This document shows positions 36,328 to 45,037 of a stretch of DNA of 64,000 nt, in pieces; the first letter of the stretch is position 1, and each line of letters opens with the position of its first letter. The stretch spans positions 1-64,000 of the forward strand of contig JAJUJX010000015.1 in assembly GCA_029265125.1 (NCBI GenBank), read 5' to 3'. A program made the position numbers and the translations under genes. This DNA comes from Tolumonas sp008015085 (GTDB lineage: Bacteria; Pseudomonadota; Gammaproteobacteria; Enterobacterales; Aeromonadaceae). Under the pieces are notes generated by a model, which was given only the letters and a program-made list of their open reading frames with translations, did no database searches and was not told where the DNA came from.

Positions 36328-37425
36328 ATGGCCGTATATCGCGAACAATCCGCTATGCCAGCGCCGGCGAGCCATACCAGTATTGCAGGCTGGCTGCATA
36401 AAAATCTGTTTTCCAGCTGGATAAACGGCATCATCACGCTTGCACTGCTCTATTTCCTGGTACCTCAGCTTTTGGCATTGGTAGAATGGGCTCTTATTAA
36501 AGCCGATTGGCTTGGCAGTAGCCGTGATCAATGTGTCTCTGGTGGAGCGTGCTGGGTCTTCATTACTAATCGATTGAACCTGTTCATTTATGGTTTCTAT
36601 CCAGAAAGTGAATACTGGCGTGTGAACTGGGTTTATGCCCTGACAGCCCTTCAGGTTGCCGCATTGCTGTATCCTAAAACACCGTACAAATCGGCTCTTT
36701 CGGGTATATTTTTCATTATTTATCCGCTCGTTGCATTCTATCTGCTCTATGGCGGAGCGTTCGGACTGGATGTTGTTGAAACCCATAAATGGGGCGGTTT
36801 GATGCTGACATTACTGTTGGGTATTGTCGGTACTGTGGCTGCATTACCTATCGGTATTTTGCTGGCACTGGGGCGCCGTTCTCAAATGCCGATGATTCGC
36901 GCATTGAGTATTGTGTTCATCGAGTTCTGGCGCGCGGTACCGCTTATTACCGTGCTTTTCATGGCATCAGTAATGTTACCGCTATTTTTATCCGGTGAAG
37001 TCAACATGGATAAATTGTTGCGTGCTATGATCGGCATTATTCTTTTTGAATCTGCCTATGTTGCGGAAGTTATTCGCGGTGGCTTGCAGGCAATTCCGAA
37101 AGGGCAGTATGAAGCAGCAAATGCATTAGGTTTGAACTACTGGAAATCAATGGGTCTGATTATCATGCCACAGGCACTGAAACTCACGATCCCTTCTTTG
37201 GTAAATACCTTCATTGAGTTGTTTAAAGATACCAGTCTGGTGACGATTATCGGGCTTTTCGATTTGCTTGCTGTAGCCAAAGCCGGATTGTCAGATCCTG
37301 CATGGTTAGGTTTTTCTACTGAAGCGTATTCCTTTATCGCTTTAGTATTCTGGGTTTTCTGTTTTGGTATGTCTCGTTATTCTATGTATTTAGAGAAACT
37401 GCTGCATACAGGTCATAAGCGTTGA
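36328..37425 (+). CDS. aapM: General L-amino-acid ABC transporter, permease AapM
   Basis: A 365-residue inner-membrane permease, partner of AapQ. The EAA loop reads 'YEAANALGLNYWKSMGLIIM'. The N-terminal third contains extra membrane segments typical of AapM. It is flanked at 1 and about 10 nt by aapQ and aapP. Confidence 0.92.
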   Translation: MAVYREQSAMPAPASHTSIAGWLHKNLFSSWINGIITLALLYFLVPQLLALVEWALIKADWLGSSRDQCVSGGACWVFITNRLNLFIYGFYPESEYWRVNWVYALTALQVAALLYPKTPYKSALSGIFFIIYPLVAFYLLYGGAFGLDVVETHKWGGLMLTLLLGIVGTVAALPIGILLALGRRSQMPMIRALSIVFIEFWRAVPLITVLFMASVMLPLFLSGEVNMDKLLRAMIGIILFESAYVAEVIRGGLQAIPKGQYEAANALGLNYWKSMGLIIMPQALKLTIPSLVNTFIELFKDTSLVTIIGLFDLLAVAKAGLSDPAWLGFSTEAYSFIALVFWVFCFGMSRYSMYLEKLLHTGHKR

Positions 37426-37435
37426 GGACATGTTG

Positions 37436-38188
37436 ATGAGTATCGCTAAGAATGAAATTGTTGTTGAACTGAATGACGTCAACAAATGGTACGGTGAATT
37501 CCATGTTCTCAAGAATGTGTGTTTGCGCGTGGCAAAAGGCGAAAAGATTGTAGTCTGTGGTCCGTCTGGTTCTGGTAAATCAACCATGATCCGCTGCATC
37601 AACCGTCTGGAAGAACATCAGCAGGGTGACATCATTGTTAAGGGTACACCACTGACCAATGATCTTAAAAATATCGAACACGTTCGTCGTGATGTCGGCA
37701 TGGTGTTCCAGCACTTTAACCTGTTTCCGCATCTGACGGTGCTGGAAAACTGCTGCCTGGCTCCAATGTGGGTTCGTAAGATCCCACGTAAAGAGGCGGA
37801 AGCTACAGCAATGAAATATCTGGAACGTGTACATATTCCTGATCAGGCGTTGAAATATCCGGGCCAGCTTTCGGGTGGTCAACAGCAGCGTGTGGCTATT
37901 GCCCGCAGTCTGTGTATGAACCCTGAAATTATGCTTTTCGATGAACCGACTTCAGCTCTCGATCCGGAAATGGTGAGTGAAGTGCTGGACGTTATGGTTG
38001 AGCTGGCAAAAGAAGGGATGACTATGCTGTGTGTAACGCATGAAATGAACTTTGCCCGTAAAGTCGCTGATCGTGTGATTTTCATGGATAAAGGTCAGAT
38101 CGTGGAAGAAAACACACCTGAAGAATTCTTCAATAACCCACAATCAGAGCGTGGCCGAGTGTTCCTTAGTCAGATCCTGCAACACTGA
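37436..38188 (+). CDS. aapP: General L-amino-acid ABC transporter, ATPase AapP
   Basis: A 250-residue ABC ATPase of the polar-amino-acid class (GlnQ/HisP/AapP). Walker A GPSGSGKST, Q-loop 'VFQHFNLFPH', signature LSGGQQQRVAIARS, Walker B 'IMLFDEPTSALDPE' and H-loop 'CVTHEMNFA' are all intact. I chose ATG 37436 because GAGGA lies 7 nt upstream; the ATG at 37430 is too close to it. It is the last gene of the operon. Confidence 0.93.
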   Translation: MSIAKNEIVVELNDVNKWYGEFHVLKNVCLRVAKGEKIVVCGPSGSGKSTMIRCINRLEEHQQGDIIVKGTPLTNDLKNIEHVRRDVGMVFQHFNLFPHLTVLENCCLAPMWVRKIPRKEAEATAMKYLERVHIPDQALKYPGQLSGGQQQRVAIARSLCMNPEIMLFDEPTSALDPEMVSEVLDVMVELAKEGMTMLCVTHEMNFARKVADRVIFMDKGQIVEENTPEEFFNNPQSERGRVFLSQILQH

Positions 38189-38206
38189 TTCGCTTATTTT
38201 AATGAA

Positions 38207-38235
38207 GAGGCCGCCAAATTTGGCGGCCTCAATTT
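38207..38235 (+). terminator. Terminator of aap operon
   Basis: A 10-bp GC-rich stem GAGGCCGCCA / TGGCGGCCTC with an AATT loop is followed by a T-rich tail. Confidence 0.88.
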
Positions 38236-38265
38236 TGATTTTTCAAATGGTAACTATGTTGAATA

Positions 38266-38865
38266 TTACCAGTCGATCCCTTTTTGGGCTTTTATGCCGT
38301 TATCAAAGGCATGTTTAATATTTCTGATTTCACTGACGGTATCAGCCAGTTCCAATAATGTACGATGGCAGCCCCGGCCAGTGATAATAACATGCTGTTT
38401 AGACGGGCGCTGAGTCAGTGCATTGACCACATCATCAAGCTCTATGTAGTGGTAGGCAACCATATACGTCAGTTCATCCAGCAAAATTACATCATATTGG
38501 TCAGAAGCCAGCATGCGTTTTGCTTCTTGCCAGACCTGCTGTGCGGCTTCACGATCCTTTTCTTTATTCTGGGTTTCCCAGGTAAAGCCCGTCGCCATAA
38601 CGTGAAATTCTACGCCGGCTTTTTGCAATAAAATACGTTCACCACATTCCCAGGTGCCTTTAATAAACTGAACAACACCTGCATGCAGGCCATGACCTGT
38701 TGCTCGCGCTATGGTTCCAAAGCCAGAGGTGCTTTTCCCTTTTCCATCACCGGTGATGACAATCAGCAGGCCTCGTTCATCTTGTGCAGCGGCAATTCGT
38801 GCATCGACCTTTTCTTTGATTCGCTGCTGGCGGGCCTGATGGCGATCCTGATTGTTAGTTTCCAT
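38266..38865 (-). CDS. btuR: Cob(I)yrinic acid a,c-diamide adenosyltransferase
   Basis: BtuR/CobO attaches the 5'-deoxyadenosyl group of ATP to Co(I) corrinoids in the cytosol, the step that makes adenosylcobalamin. The 199-residue product has the full family length; the P-loop is 'GDGKGKSTSGFG', with 'VVQFIKGTWECGE' and 'YDVILLDELTYMV' following. It is the last gene of cobT-cobC-btuR, 14 nt after cobC. Confidence 0.95.
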   Translation of the reverse strand: METNNQDRHQARQQRIKEKVDARIAAAQDERGLLIVITGDGKGKSTSGFGTIARATGHGLHAGVVQFIKGTWECGERILLQKAGVEFHVMATGFTWETQNKEKDREAAQQVWQEAKRMLASDQYDVILLDELTYMVAYHYIELDDVVNALTQRPSKQHVIITGRGCHRTLLELADTVSEIRNIKHAFDNGIKAQKGIDW

Positions 38866-38879
38866 TCACTTAACCTTTG

Positions 38880-39509
38880 TCAGATTGCGGGAGAGGGGCG
38901 ACCAATAAACCGGATCTGAGGATAAATTTTATCTTCATTGTAGAGGATCTGGATCCGGGTGATTGAGCCGTAATCTATTCGTAGTTGCTGGTAATAAGCA
39001 GCCGATTGCCAATCTACGCACAATAGCTGGCCAAGGATCATTCTGATCACTCCGGCATGAGTGACTACCAGCGTCTGTGATCCTCTGCATTGCTGTAGCA
39101 ACAGCAGCCATCCCTGATTAACTCGCTCTTTAAAAACAGCCAGCGATTCGCCACCCGGAGGTGTTATCAGTGCGGGTGTTTGCCAGAAGGCTTCCAGTTC
39201 GGCCCAGCGATCCTGTAATTGGTCAAATGTGCGCCCATCCCATTCACCAAAGTTCATTTCCTGCAACAGTGGTTCAGTGTGTAGCTGTAATGTGTGGCGA
39301 CGGCTGTAATCTTTAGCAAAGCGAAGACATCGCTGAAGCGGTGAACTGACTACTTGCTGATATTGCAAATCCACATTCACCGATTGCTGCATTTGTTGCC
39401 AGCCACTCTCACTGACAGGAATATCAGTATGACCATAAAGACCGGGATCACCAGCGATGGTTCCGTGTCTTAGCAGGTCGATGATAGCGCGCTGATAATG
39501 TGTATTCAT
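38880..39509 (-). CDS. cobC: Alpha-ribazole phosphatase-like histidine phosphatase
   Basis: CobC removes the phosphate from alpha-ribazole-5'-phosphate (or from adenosylcobalamin phosphate) at the end of the nucleotide-loop pathway. The ~210-residue protein opens with the phosphohistidine motif 'DLLRHGT' and has 'VVTHAGVIRM' with the second His near the C-terminus. I set the start at ATG 39509, just before the conserved core and 10 nt after cobT; an in-frame ATG at 39539 would overlap cobT. Assignment rests on the cobT/btuR neighbours, since the fold is shared by many phosphatases. Confidence 0.82.
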   Translation of the reverse strand: MNTHYQRAIIDLLRHGTIAGDPGLYGHTDIPVSESGWQQMQQSVNVDLQYQQVVSSPLQRCLRFAKDYSRRHTLQLHTEPLLQEMNFGEWDGRTFDQLQDRWAELEAFWQTPALITPPGGESLAVFKERVNQGWLLLLQQCRGSQTLVVTHAGVIRMILGQLLCVDWQSAAYYQQLRIDYGSITRIQILYNEDKIYPQIRFIGRPSPAI

Positions 39510-39519
39510 GGCGGTATGA

Positions 39520-40551
39520 TTACAGGGTGACTCCGGCATCTTCAAAACTGGCCATGTTGTTATAAAACTCTGCGGCAGACCGCAATAATGGCAATGCTAC
39601 AGCCGCTCCGGTACCTTCACCCAGACGAAGCCCCAAATGGAGTAAAGGGGTGGCATTGAGTGCTTCCAGCATGGTTTTATGGCCTTGTTCACCAGAGCAA
39701 TGTGCAAACATCATATAATCACGGCTGGCCGGAGCAATTTTTGTGGCCAACATGGCTGCAGATGTAATGATAAAACCATCGATCAGAATGCTTATCCCTG
39801 CTTCAGCTGCTCCCAGAATAGCCCCGGTGATTTGGGCAATTTCAAATCCGCCAACTTCCCGCAGGATATTCAATGGCGCTTTGTTTTCTCCGATACGGCG
39901 CAGAGCCGCTTCTACAATGGTCGTTTTATGTTTCAGCTGTGCATCGCTGATACCGGTACCGCGGCCGACACATTCTGATGCGGATTTGTTAAGCAATGAA
40001 GCCATGATGCAGGATGCCGGGGTTGTATTGGCTATCCCCATCTCTCCAAATGCCAGCAGGTTGCAACCTTCAGCCGCGAGCTGTTTTGCCAGCTTACGAC
40101 CGTAGTTCAGTGATTGAAGCACTTCTTCTTCAGTCATTGCCGCTTCGTGAGCCAGATTGCGAGTTCCTGGACCAATGCGCTGAACAATCAGGCGTTCATC
40201 ATCAATCGGTGTTTTGATGCCGGTATCCACGACCTTTAACTCCATGTCATTCGCACGGCAGAAACAGTTAATGGCCGCACCTCCGGCGAGGAAGTTAAGC
40301 ACCATCTGGCGGGTAACTTCACTGCTGGTCAGACTGATTTTTTCATCAGCCACTCCATGATCACCGGCAAAAACCAGCATAGTTGGGTTATCAATTGAAA
40401 TTTTATTTTGCTGTTGGATCAGTGCTAATTGATGCGCTGTTTGCTCCAGAATGCCCAATGCTCCCAGCGGTTTGGTTTTCATATTGATTTTATGCTGGAC
40501 CGCATCGCTGTTATGTCGCGGCGTAGGCTTGATATTCCATGACGTGCTCAT
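39520..40551 (-). CDS. cobT: Nicotinate-nucleotide:DMB phosphoribosyltransferase
   Basis: CobT makes alpha-ribazole-5'-phosphate from nicotinate mononucleotide and 5,6-dimethylbenzimidazole. The 343-residue product has the usual length and family pieces: 'TKPLGALGILEQTAHQLA', 'MLVFAGDHGVADE', 'GEMGIANTTPAS', 'GRGTGISD' and 'LRLGEGTGAAVALPLL'. AAGGA lies 7 nt before the ATG at 40551; an in-frame longer start at 40587 would run into the preceding hairpin. No cobU or cobS is in the window. Confidence 0.95.
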   Translation of the reverse strand: MSTSWNIKPTPRHNSDAVQHKINMKTKPLGALGILEQTAHQLALIQQQNKISIDNPTMLVFAGDHGVADEKISLTSSEVTRQMVLNFLAGGAAINCFCRANDMELKVVDTGIKTPIDDERLIVQRIGPGTRNLAHEAAMTEEEVLQSLNYGRKLAKQLAAEGCNLLAFGEMGIANTTPASCIMASLLNKSASECVGRGTGISDAQLKHKTTIVEAALRRIGENKAPLNILREVGGFEIAQITGAILGAAEAGISILIDGFIITSAAMLATKIAPASRDYMMFAHCSGEQGHKTMLEALNATPLLHLGLRLGEGTGAAVALPLLRSAAEFYNNMASFEDAGVTL

Positions 40552-40591
40552 GTGTTTTCCTTTTAAATATTGTGTAAACCAGTACAAAACG

Positions 40592-40613
40592 AACGCAGGC
40601 TGATGCCTGCGTT
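40592..40613 (-). terminator. Hairpin between rlmI and cobT
   Basis: The stem AACGCAGGC / GCCTGCGTT with a four-base loop, followed on the minus strand by a short T-run, lies just after rlmI and ahead of cobT. Confidence 0.65.
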
Positions 40614-40625
40614 AATCGGTGTTTA

Positions 40626-41819
40626 TTATATTGCCCGGACAACTAATCCTTTCAGGTAGAAACCTTCTGGATAGGGTGTCGCAATCGGGTGGTCTGCTGC
40701 TTGTGTCATCCGTTCCAGGATCTGAGCCTCACGACCAGCATCAAGCGCAGCATCTGCTACAATTTTTTGGAACAAATCAGCGGTCATCAGGCCAGAACAA
40801 GAGAATGTCAGCAGAATGCCTTCAGGGCTCAGCAGCTGGAAAGCCAACAGGTTGATGTCTTTATAGCCTCGGCAAGCCCCATCCAGTTGCGCTTTGCTTT
40901 CTGCAAACTTCGGTGGGTCCAGTACGATCATGTCGAATTTTTCGCCGCGTTCGCGGTATTCCCGCAGCAGCTTGAATACATCTTGTTTTTCAAAACGGGC
41001 ACGGGACAAATCGAGTTGATTTAACGTGGCATTGTGTCTCGCCAGTTCAAGAGCTGGCTCTGATACATCGACGTTAATGACTTCTTTTGCTCCACCATGC
41101 AGAGCATATACACCAAAACCACCGGTATAGCAGAAACAGTTCAGTACACGGCGATCCTGCGCATATTTTCCGGCAATAGCCCGGTTATCACGCTGGTCCA
41201 GATAGAATCCTGTTTTATGACCGCTTTTGATATCAACGCTGATCTTTATACCGTTATTTTCTTCGATTATGACTTCATCTGGCGGAACTTCGCCATATAA
41301 CAGACCGGTACGTTCAGCCAGACCTTCTTTCTTACGTACGGCTACATCAGAGCGTTCATAAATAGAACAAGTTGGGTAGAGTTGCTGCAAAGCGTTGATT
41401 AATTCATGACGGTGGTATTCGGCACCGCTGGACAGCAACTGGCACACCAGATAGTCGTTATAACGATCAATAGTGATACCTGGCAGCAGGTCTGATTCGG
41501 CTGCAACCAAGCGGTAGGCCGATAATTGCAGACGGGAAATTAACAGTTCCCGGCCACGCTGAGCCTGTTGCAGACGACGGACGAAAAACTCGGTATCAAT
41601 TTGCTCATTCTGATCAAAGGTCCAGACTCTCAGACGGATCTGTGAATCTGGAGACCATGCACCCCGAGCCAGCCATTTGCCGCGATGATCAACGATATCG
41701 ACAGCTTCACCTGCGTGTGGTTTGCCTTTAACTTTGTCGATTGCTTTGGAAAAAATCCATGGGTGACGTCTAAGCAGGGATTTTTCCCGATCTTTTTGCA
41801 GAAAAACGGTAGTGCTCAT
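40626..41819 (-). CDS. rlmI: 23S rRNA m5C1962 methyltransferase RlmI
   Basis: RlmI methylates C5 of cytidine 1962 in 23S rRNA using S-adenosylmethionine. The 397-residue protein aligns with E. coli RlmI (396 aa): N-terminal PUA domain 'KDREKSLLRRHPWIFSKAI', then the methyltransferase with 'VLNCFCYTGGFGVYAL', 'MIVLDPPKFAE' and the catalytic cysteine in 'LLTFSCSGLM'. I start at ATG 41819: the open frame reaches 41879, but the terminator of the upstream gene lies in that extension. Confidence 0.95.
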   Translation of the reverse strand: MSTTVFLQKDREKSLLRRHPWIFSKAIDKVKGKPHAGEAVDIVDHRGKWLARGAWSPDSQIRLRVWTFDQNEQIDTEFFVRRLQQAQRGRELLISRLQLSAYRLVAAESDLLPGITIDRYNDYLVCQLLSSGAEYHRHELINALQQLYPTCSIYERSDVAVRKKEGLAERTGLLYGEVPPDEVIIEENNGIKISVDIKSGHKTGFYLDQRDNRAIAGKYAQDRRVLNCFCYTGGFGVYALHGGAKEVINVDVSEPALELARHNATLNQLDLSRARFEKQDVFKLLREYRERGEKFDMIVLDPPKFAESKAQLDGACRGYKDINLLAFQLLSPEGILLTFSCSGLMTADLFQKIVADAALDAGREAQILERMTQAADHPIATPYPEGFYLKGLVVRAI

Positions 41820-41832
41820 AGGAGGCTCTGGT

Positions 41833-41867
41833 AAAAAAACAGGGCCAGTATTGTAGCTGGCCCTGTT
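41833..41867 (-). terminator. Terminator of the chemoreceptor gene
   Basis: The 11-bp stem AACAGGGCCAG / CTGGCCCTGTT is followed on the minus strand by seven T residues. It lies between the chemoreceptor stop and rlmI. Confidence 0.88.
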
Positions 41868-41896
41868 TTGAAACTCCAATGATCACGAGGGATTCA

Positions 41897-43114
41897 CTAT
41901 TTAAAGCGCATACCCTGCATCATCTGTGACAGTTCTTTCGCGGTGACCAACAGGTTTTCTGTACCGGCAAGCGTATTTGCGGAGTTATCTTCGATATTGA
42001 CGGATTGATTACGGACTTCATCAATACTTTGCGCTACTTCACCGGCAACAGCACTCTGTTGTTCTGCTGAGGTGGCGATGTGGGCACTCATCTCGAAGAT
42101 AGATTCGCTGTGAGTTGCAATACGGTCGATATCTGAACCTACGGCAGTAATGAGTTCACGGCTATCTGCTGCCTGAACCACGGTTTTTTCCATGATATCG
42201 TTCAGAGCTTCAGTGCCGGCTTGTAACTCTTCGATCATTTTCTGAATTTCAACAGTGGCTTGTTGAGTACGGCCTGCCAGCGTCCGGACTTCATCCGCTA
42301 CTACCGCAAAACCGCGACCTTGTTCGCCTGCACGGGCTGCCTCAATGGCTGCGTTTAATGCCAGTAGGTTGGTTTGGCCTGAAATTGCATTGATAACAGT
42401 AACGACTTCACTGATCTTGTTTGCTCGAGAGGTCAGGTGTTCTACTGCACTGGATGCCTGGCTGATTTCATCAGTCAGTACATTGATGGAGCTGATTGTG
42501 CGTTGTACACGGTTTGCACCATGAGAAGCTTCTTCACTGGTCTGACGCGTTTGTGTGGAGGTTTCATTAGCGTTATGGGCCACTTCACGGATCGCTGCGG
42601 TCATCTCTTCCATAGCTGTTGCCAGTGAATCAATGTACTGGCGTTGATTACGAGCCAGTTCTTCGCCTTCTTCTGCGGCGGAACGGAATTCTTCTGCGAA
42701 TAACTCCAGACCGTCAGCACTTTCATTGATTAGTTTCAATACACTCTGACGACGATCAGTCATGGTGTCGATGTCGCGGGCCAGTTGGCCAAATTCGTCA
42801 CGATTCACAGGAATATTCAGACGAGTCGTCAGGTCACCATCAGCGACAGATCGAACTCCTTTGCGGATCATATCGATTGAGTGTGTGAAAAAGCTGTTCA
42901 GATAAAAACTGACTACAGCAAAAATAGAGATAGATAAAACCAGTATGGTCAGTACATAAGGATCAGACAGGCTCAGGTCACTACTGTGGGCAACCAGAAA
43001 CCAGGTAATGCCGAAAATCATCAGTAGAGGAAGCCAGAAAATAATCTGGAATTTCTCTTTGATGGTTAGTCCGAGCAGGAAACGGTAAATACGAAGATAA
43101 TCAACATTTTTCAT
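41897..43114 (-). CDS. Methyl-accepting chemotaxis protein, minimal periplasmic loop
   Basis: A roughly 405-residue chemoreceptor. Two membrane helices (about residues 25-42 and 55-72) are joined by only about a dozen residues, so there is no periplasmic sensor domain. A HAMP domain ('HSIDMIRKGVRSVADGDLTTRL') cut here to its core is followed by the signalling coiled coil with the invariant hairpin 'AAIEAARAGEQGRGFAVVAD'. It controls CheA/CheW at the cell pole. Start: ATG 43114; the open frame extends to 43177, but the sigma-28 promoter lies within that extension and predicts transcription from about 43152. Confidence 0.92.
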   Translation of the reverse strand: MKNVDYLRIYRFLLGLTIKEKFQIIFWLPLLMIFGITWFLVAHSSDLSLSDPYVLTILVLSISIFAVVSFYLNSFFTHSIDMIRKGVRSVADGDLTTRLNIPVNRDEFGQLARDIDTMTDRRQSVLKLINESADGLELFAEEFRSAAEEGEELARNQRQYIDSLATAMEEMTAAIREVAHNANETSTQTRQTSEEASHGANRVQRTISSINVLTDEISQASSAVEHLTSRANKISEVVTVINAISGQTNLLALNAAIEAARAGEQGRGFAVVADEVRTLAGRTQQATVEIQKMIEELQAGTEALNDIMEKTVVQAADSRELITAVGSDIDRIATHSESIFEMSAHIATSAEQQSAVAGEVAQSIDEVRNQSVNIEDNSANTLAGTENLLVTAKELSQMMQGMRFK

Positions 43115-43158
43115 AGCAACAGATCCAATGAAAGAAGAAAGCGTTACGGATTGTATTG

Positions 43159-43185
43159 TTTTCGGCATACATCCCAAGACACTTA
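43159..43185 (-). promoter_or_regulatory. Sigma-28 (FliA) promoter of chemoreceptor
   Basis: On the minus strand TAAG is followed after exactly 15 nt by GCCGAAAA, against the FliA pattern TAAA-N15-GCCGATAA (10 of 12 fixed positions). It lies 45 nt upstream of the chemoreceptor ATG and is what one expects of a motility-regulon gene. Confidence 0.7.
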
Positions 43186-43360
43186 GTCCAAAATAGCGAT
43201 CTGCATTGAAAAATCTTATAAAAGAAGATTCAAATGAAAGCTGTATTCTGTTCTAACTAATCCGGAACCAGGAACTGCATGACGAACAGAGCTATCTCAC
43301 TCCTCAATCATAGACAACATTCAGGTGTTATGTCAGTGAATTTCATATGAATATCCTTTT

Positions 43361-45037
43361 TCAGTCTTTTCCACTGCGCCAGATAGATATTAATACCCAG
43401 ACTCCACCACTGGCAGCAGCGATGAAACCTAGCAATCCCAACGTGGATAATCCTGACGATGAATTACTTTCAGCGTTATGAACAATGGCAGAGCCGATAA
43501 TCAGGGCCGCAGTTATTACGCTGAGTGCTAACCGGCTGGCAGCTCGGTCAATTTTGTCACTGAAGTGTTTAAGCGGAAGCAGTTCGACCTGCAGCTGAAT
43601 TTTTCCCCGGCGGGCGATACGAAGTAAACGACTTAGATCTTTGGGAAGGCTGGTGATCAGGCTGACCGAATCAAGCAGTGCCCGCCATCCCCGCTTGGCT
43701 AGGGCATCAGGTGCCGTGTGAGCTTTCATTGCCTGTTTTATCATAGGCGATGAAGATTTCATCATATCAAATGCCGGATTGAGTTGCCGTCCTAACCCTT
43801 CCAGGGTGATAAATGCTTTGATTAACAACGCAAGATCGGGCGGTAGAGTTAACCCGTGATCGCGGAGAATAGCGAGCAGTTCTGACAGCATGCGGGCAAT
43901 ATCGATTTTTCTAAGTTGAACGCCATGGTATTGATCAACGAAGGCATCAATTTCATTTTGCAGTACGCTGCTGTCGGCATCGGTGTTGTCACTCCAGTCG
44001 AGGAGTATTTCAGACACGATTTCTGCGTCATGACTGACTAGCCCATGTAATAAGATGGCTATCTGGTAACGCCGTTCTTCGGAGATCCGGCCAACCATAC
44101 CAAAATCAATAAAGGCAATCTGGTTGTCGGGAAGGAAATAAATATTGCCCGGGTGCAGATCTGCGTGGAAAAAACCGTCTTCCAGGATCATCTTGAGGAC
44201 AGCATCAGAACCCCGTTGCGCCAGTAAGACGCGATCTAAACCCGAGGCATCCAGCGCTGCTGTATCTCTGCCGGGAATACCGTCAATATAGTCTTGCACA
44301 TTAAGTCGTTCACATGTCCATTCCCAATAGATGCGAGGAATAACAATGTCAGCCTGGGCTTCGAAGTTAGCCGCAATGCGTTCGGCACTGCGCCCTTCGG
44401 CAGAAAAATCCAGCTCACGTCTCAGTGATAAGGTGAATTGACGAACTACCTCTTTGGGGCGGTATCGTCGTAGGTCAGGGGCTTCAGATTCGACGATTTC
44501 GGCGAGCCGTTTAAGCAATCGTAGATCAGCTTCAACTAATGGCCGTATGCCGGGCCGACGAATTTTAAGTACCACCGGAGTTCCGTCAGACAGCCATGCC
44601 CGGTGCACTTGAGCGAGTGATGCCGCGGCAAGTGCCTGGGTTTCCAGACGTGGGAAGATATTTTCCGGCGGTTCGCCCAAATCTTCTGTTAGCTGTGCGC
44701 GTAATTCTGAAAAAGGCAGTGCGATAGCGGAATCCTGCAGTTTACTGAATTCGGTAATCCATTCGGGAGAGAACAGGTCAACACGGGTAGAGAGGATTTG
44801 CCCCAGCTTGACGAAGCTTGGCCCTAGTTCTTCCAGCACTCGCCTGACCCGGGCGGGGGGCTCCAGCCGCGCGAGTTCGTCAGAGACATGCCAGTGCAAT
44901 GCACGTCCTGTGCGCTCCAGCACGCCCGCCAGACCTGTTCGGCGTACCAGATCGCCGAATCCATAACGGATCAGGACGGCTGCGATATCATGAAGACGCC
45001 CAAGATCGCGGACTGCGCTGATCGCTTGCCACAGCAT
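43361..45037 (-). CDS. UbiB/ABC1-family protein kinase-like protein
   Basis: A 558-residue membrane-associated member of the ABC1/ADCK/UbiB family, atypical kinase-like ATPases tied to ubiquinone or lipid metabolism. The defining KxGQ motif is present in 'GPSFVKLGQILSTR', followed by the Ala-rich loop 'ALAAASLAQVHRAWL', the invariant Lys in 'VVLKIRRPG', 'FFHADLHPGNIY' and 'IDFGMVG'. Two hydrophobic segments end the protein. It differs from the ordinary ubiB-with-ubiE/ubiJ setting and is instead paired, with 1-nt overlap, with a DUF2934-type gene. Both genes are GC-richer than the neighbourhood. Confidence 0.88.
   Translation of the reverse strand: MLWQAISAVRDLGRLHDIAAVLIRYGFGDLVRRTGLAGVLERTGRALHWHVSDELARLEPPARVRRVLEELGPSFVKLGQILSTRVDLFSPEWITEFSKLQDSAIALPFSELRAQLTEDLGEPPENIFPRLETQALAAASLAQVHRAWLSDGTPVVLKIRRPGIRPLVEADLRLLKRLAEIVESEAPDLRRYRPKEVVRQFTLSLRRELDFSAEGRSAERIAANFEAQADIVIPRIYWEWTCERLNVQDYIDGIPGRDTAALDASGLDRVLLAQRGSDAVLKMILEDGFFHADLHPGNIYFLPDNQIAFIDFGMVGRISEERRYQIAILLHGLVSHDAEIVSEILLDWSDNTDADSSVLQNEIDAFVDQYHGVQLRKIDIARMLSELLAILRDHGLTLPPDLALLIKAFITLEGLGRQLNPAFDMMKSSSPMIKQAMKAHTAPDALAKRGWRALLDSVSLITSLPKDLSRLLRIARRGKIQLQVELLPLKHFSDKIDRAASRLALSVITAALIIGSAIVHNAESNSSSGLSTLGLLGFIAAASGGVWVLISIWRSGKD

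Noticed and set aside
40552..40625. Cobalamin riboswitch before cobT
   Set aside because: The space to rlmI is too short and only a plain terminator-like hairpin is visible.
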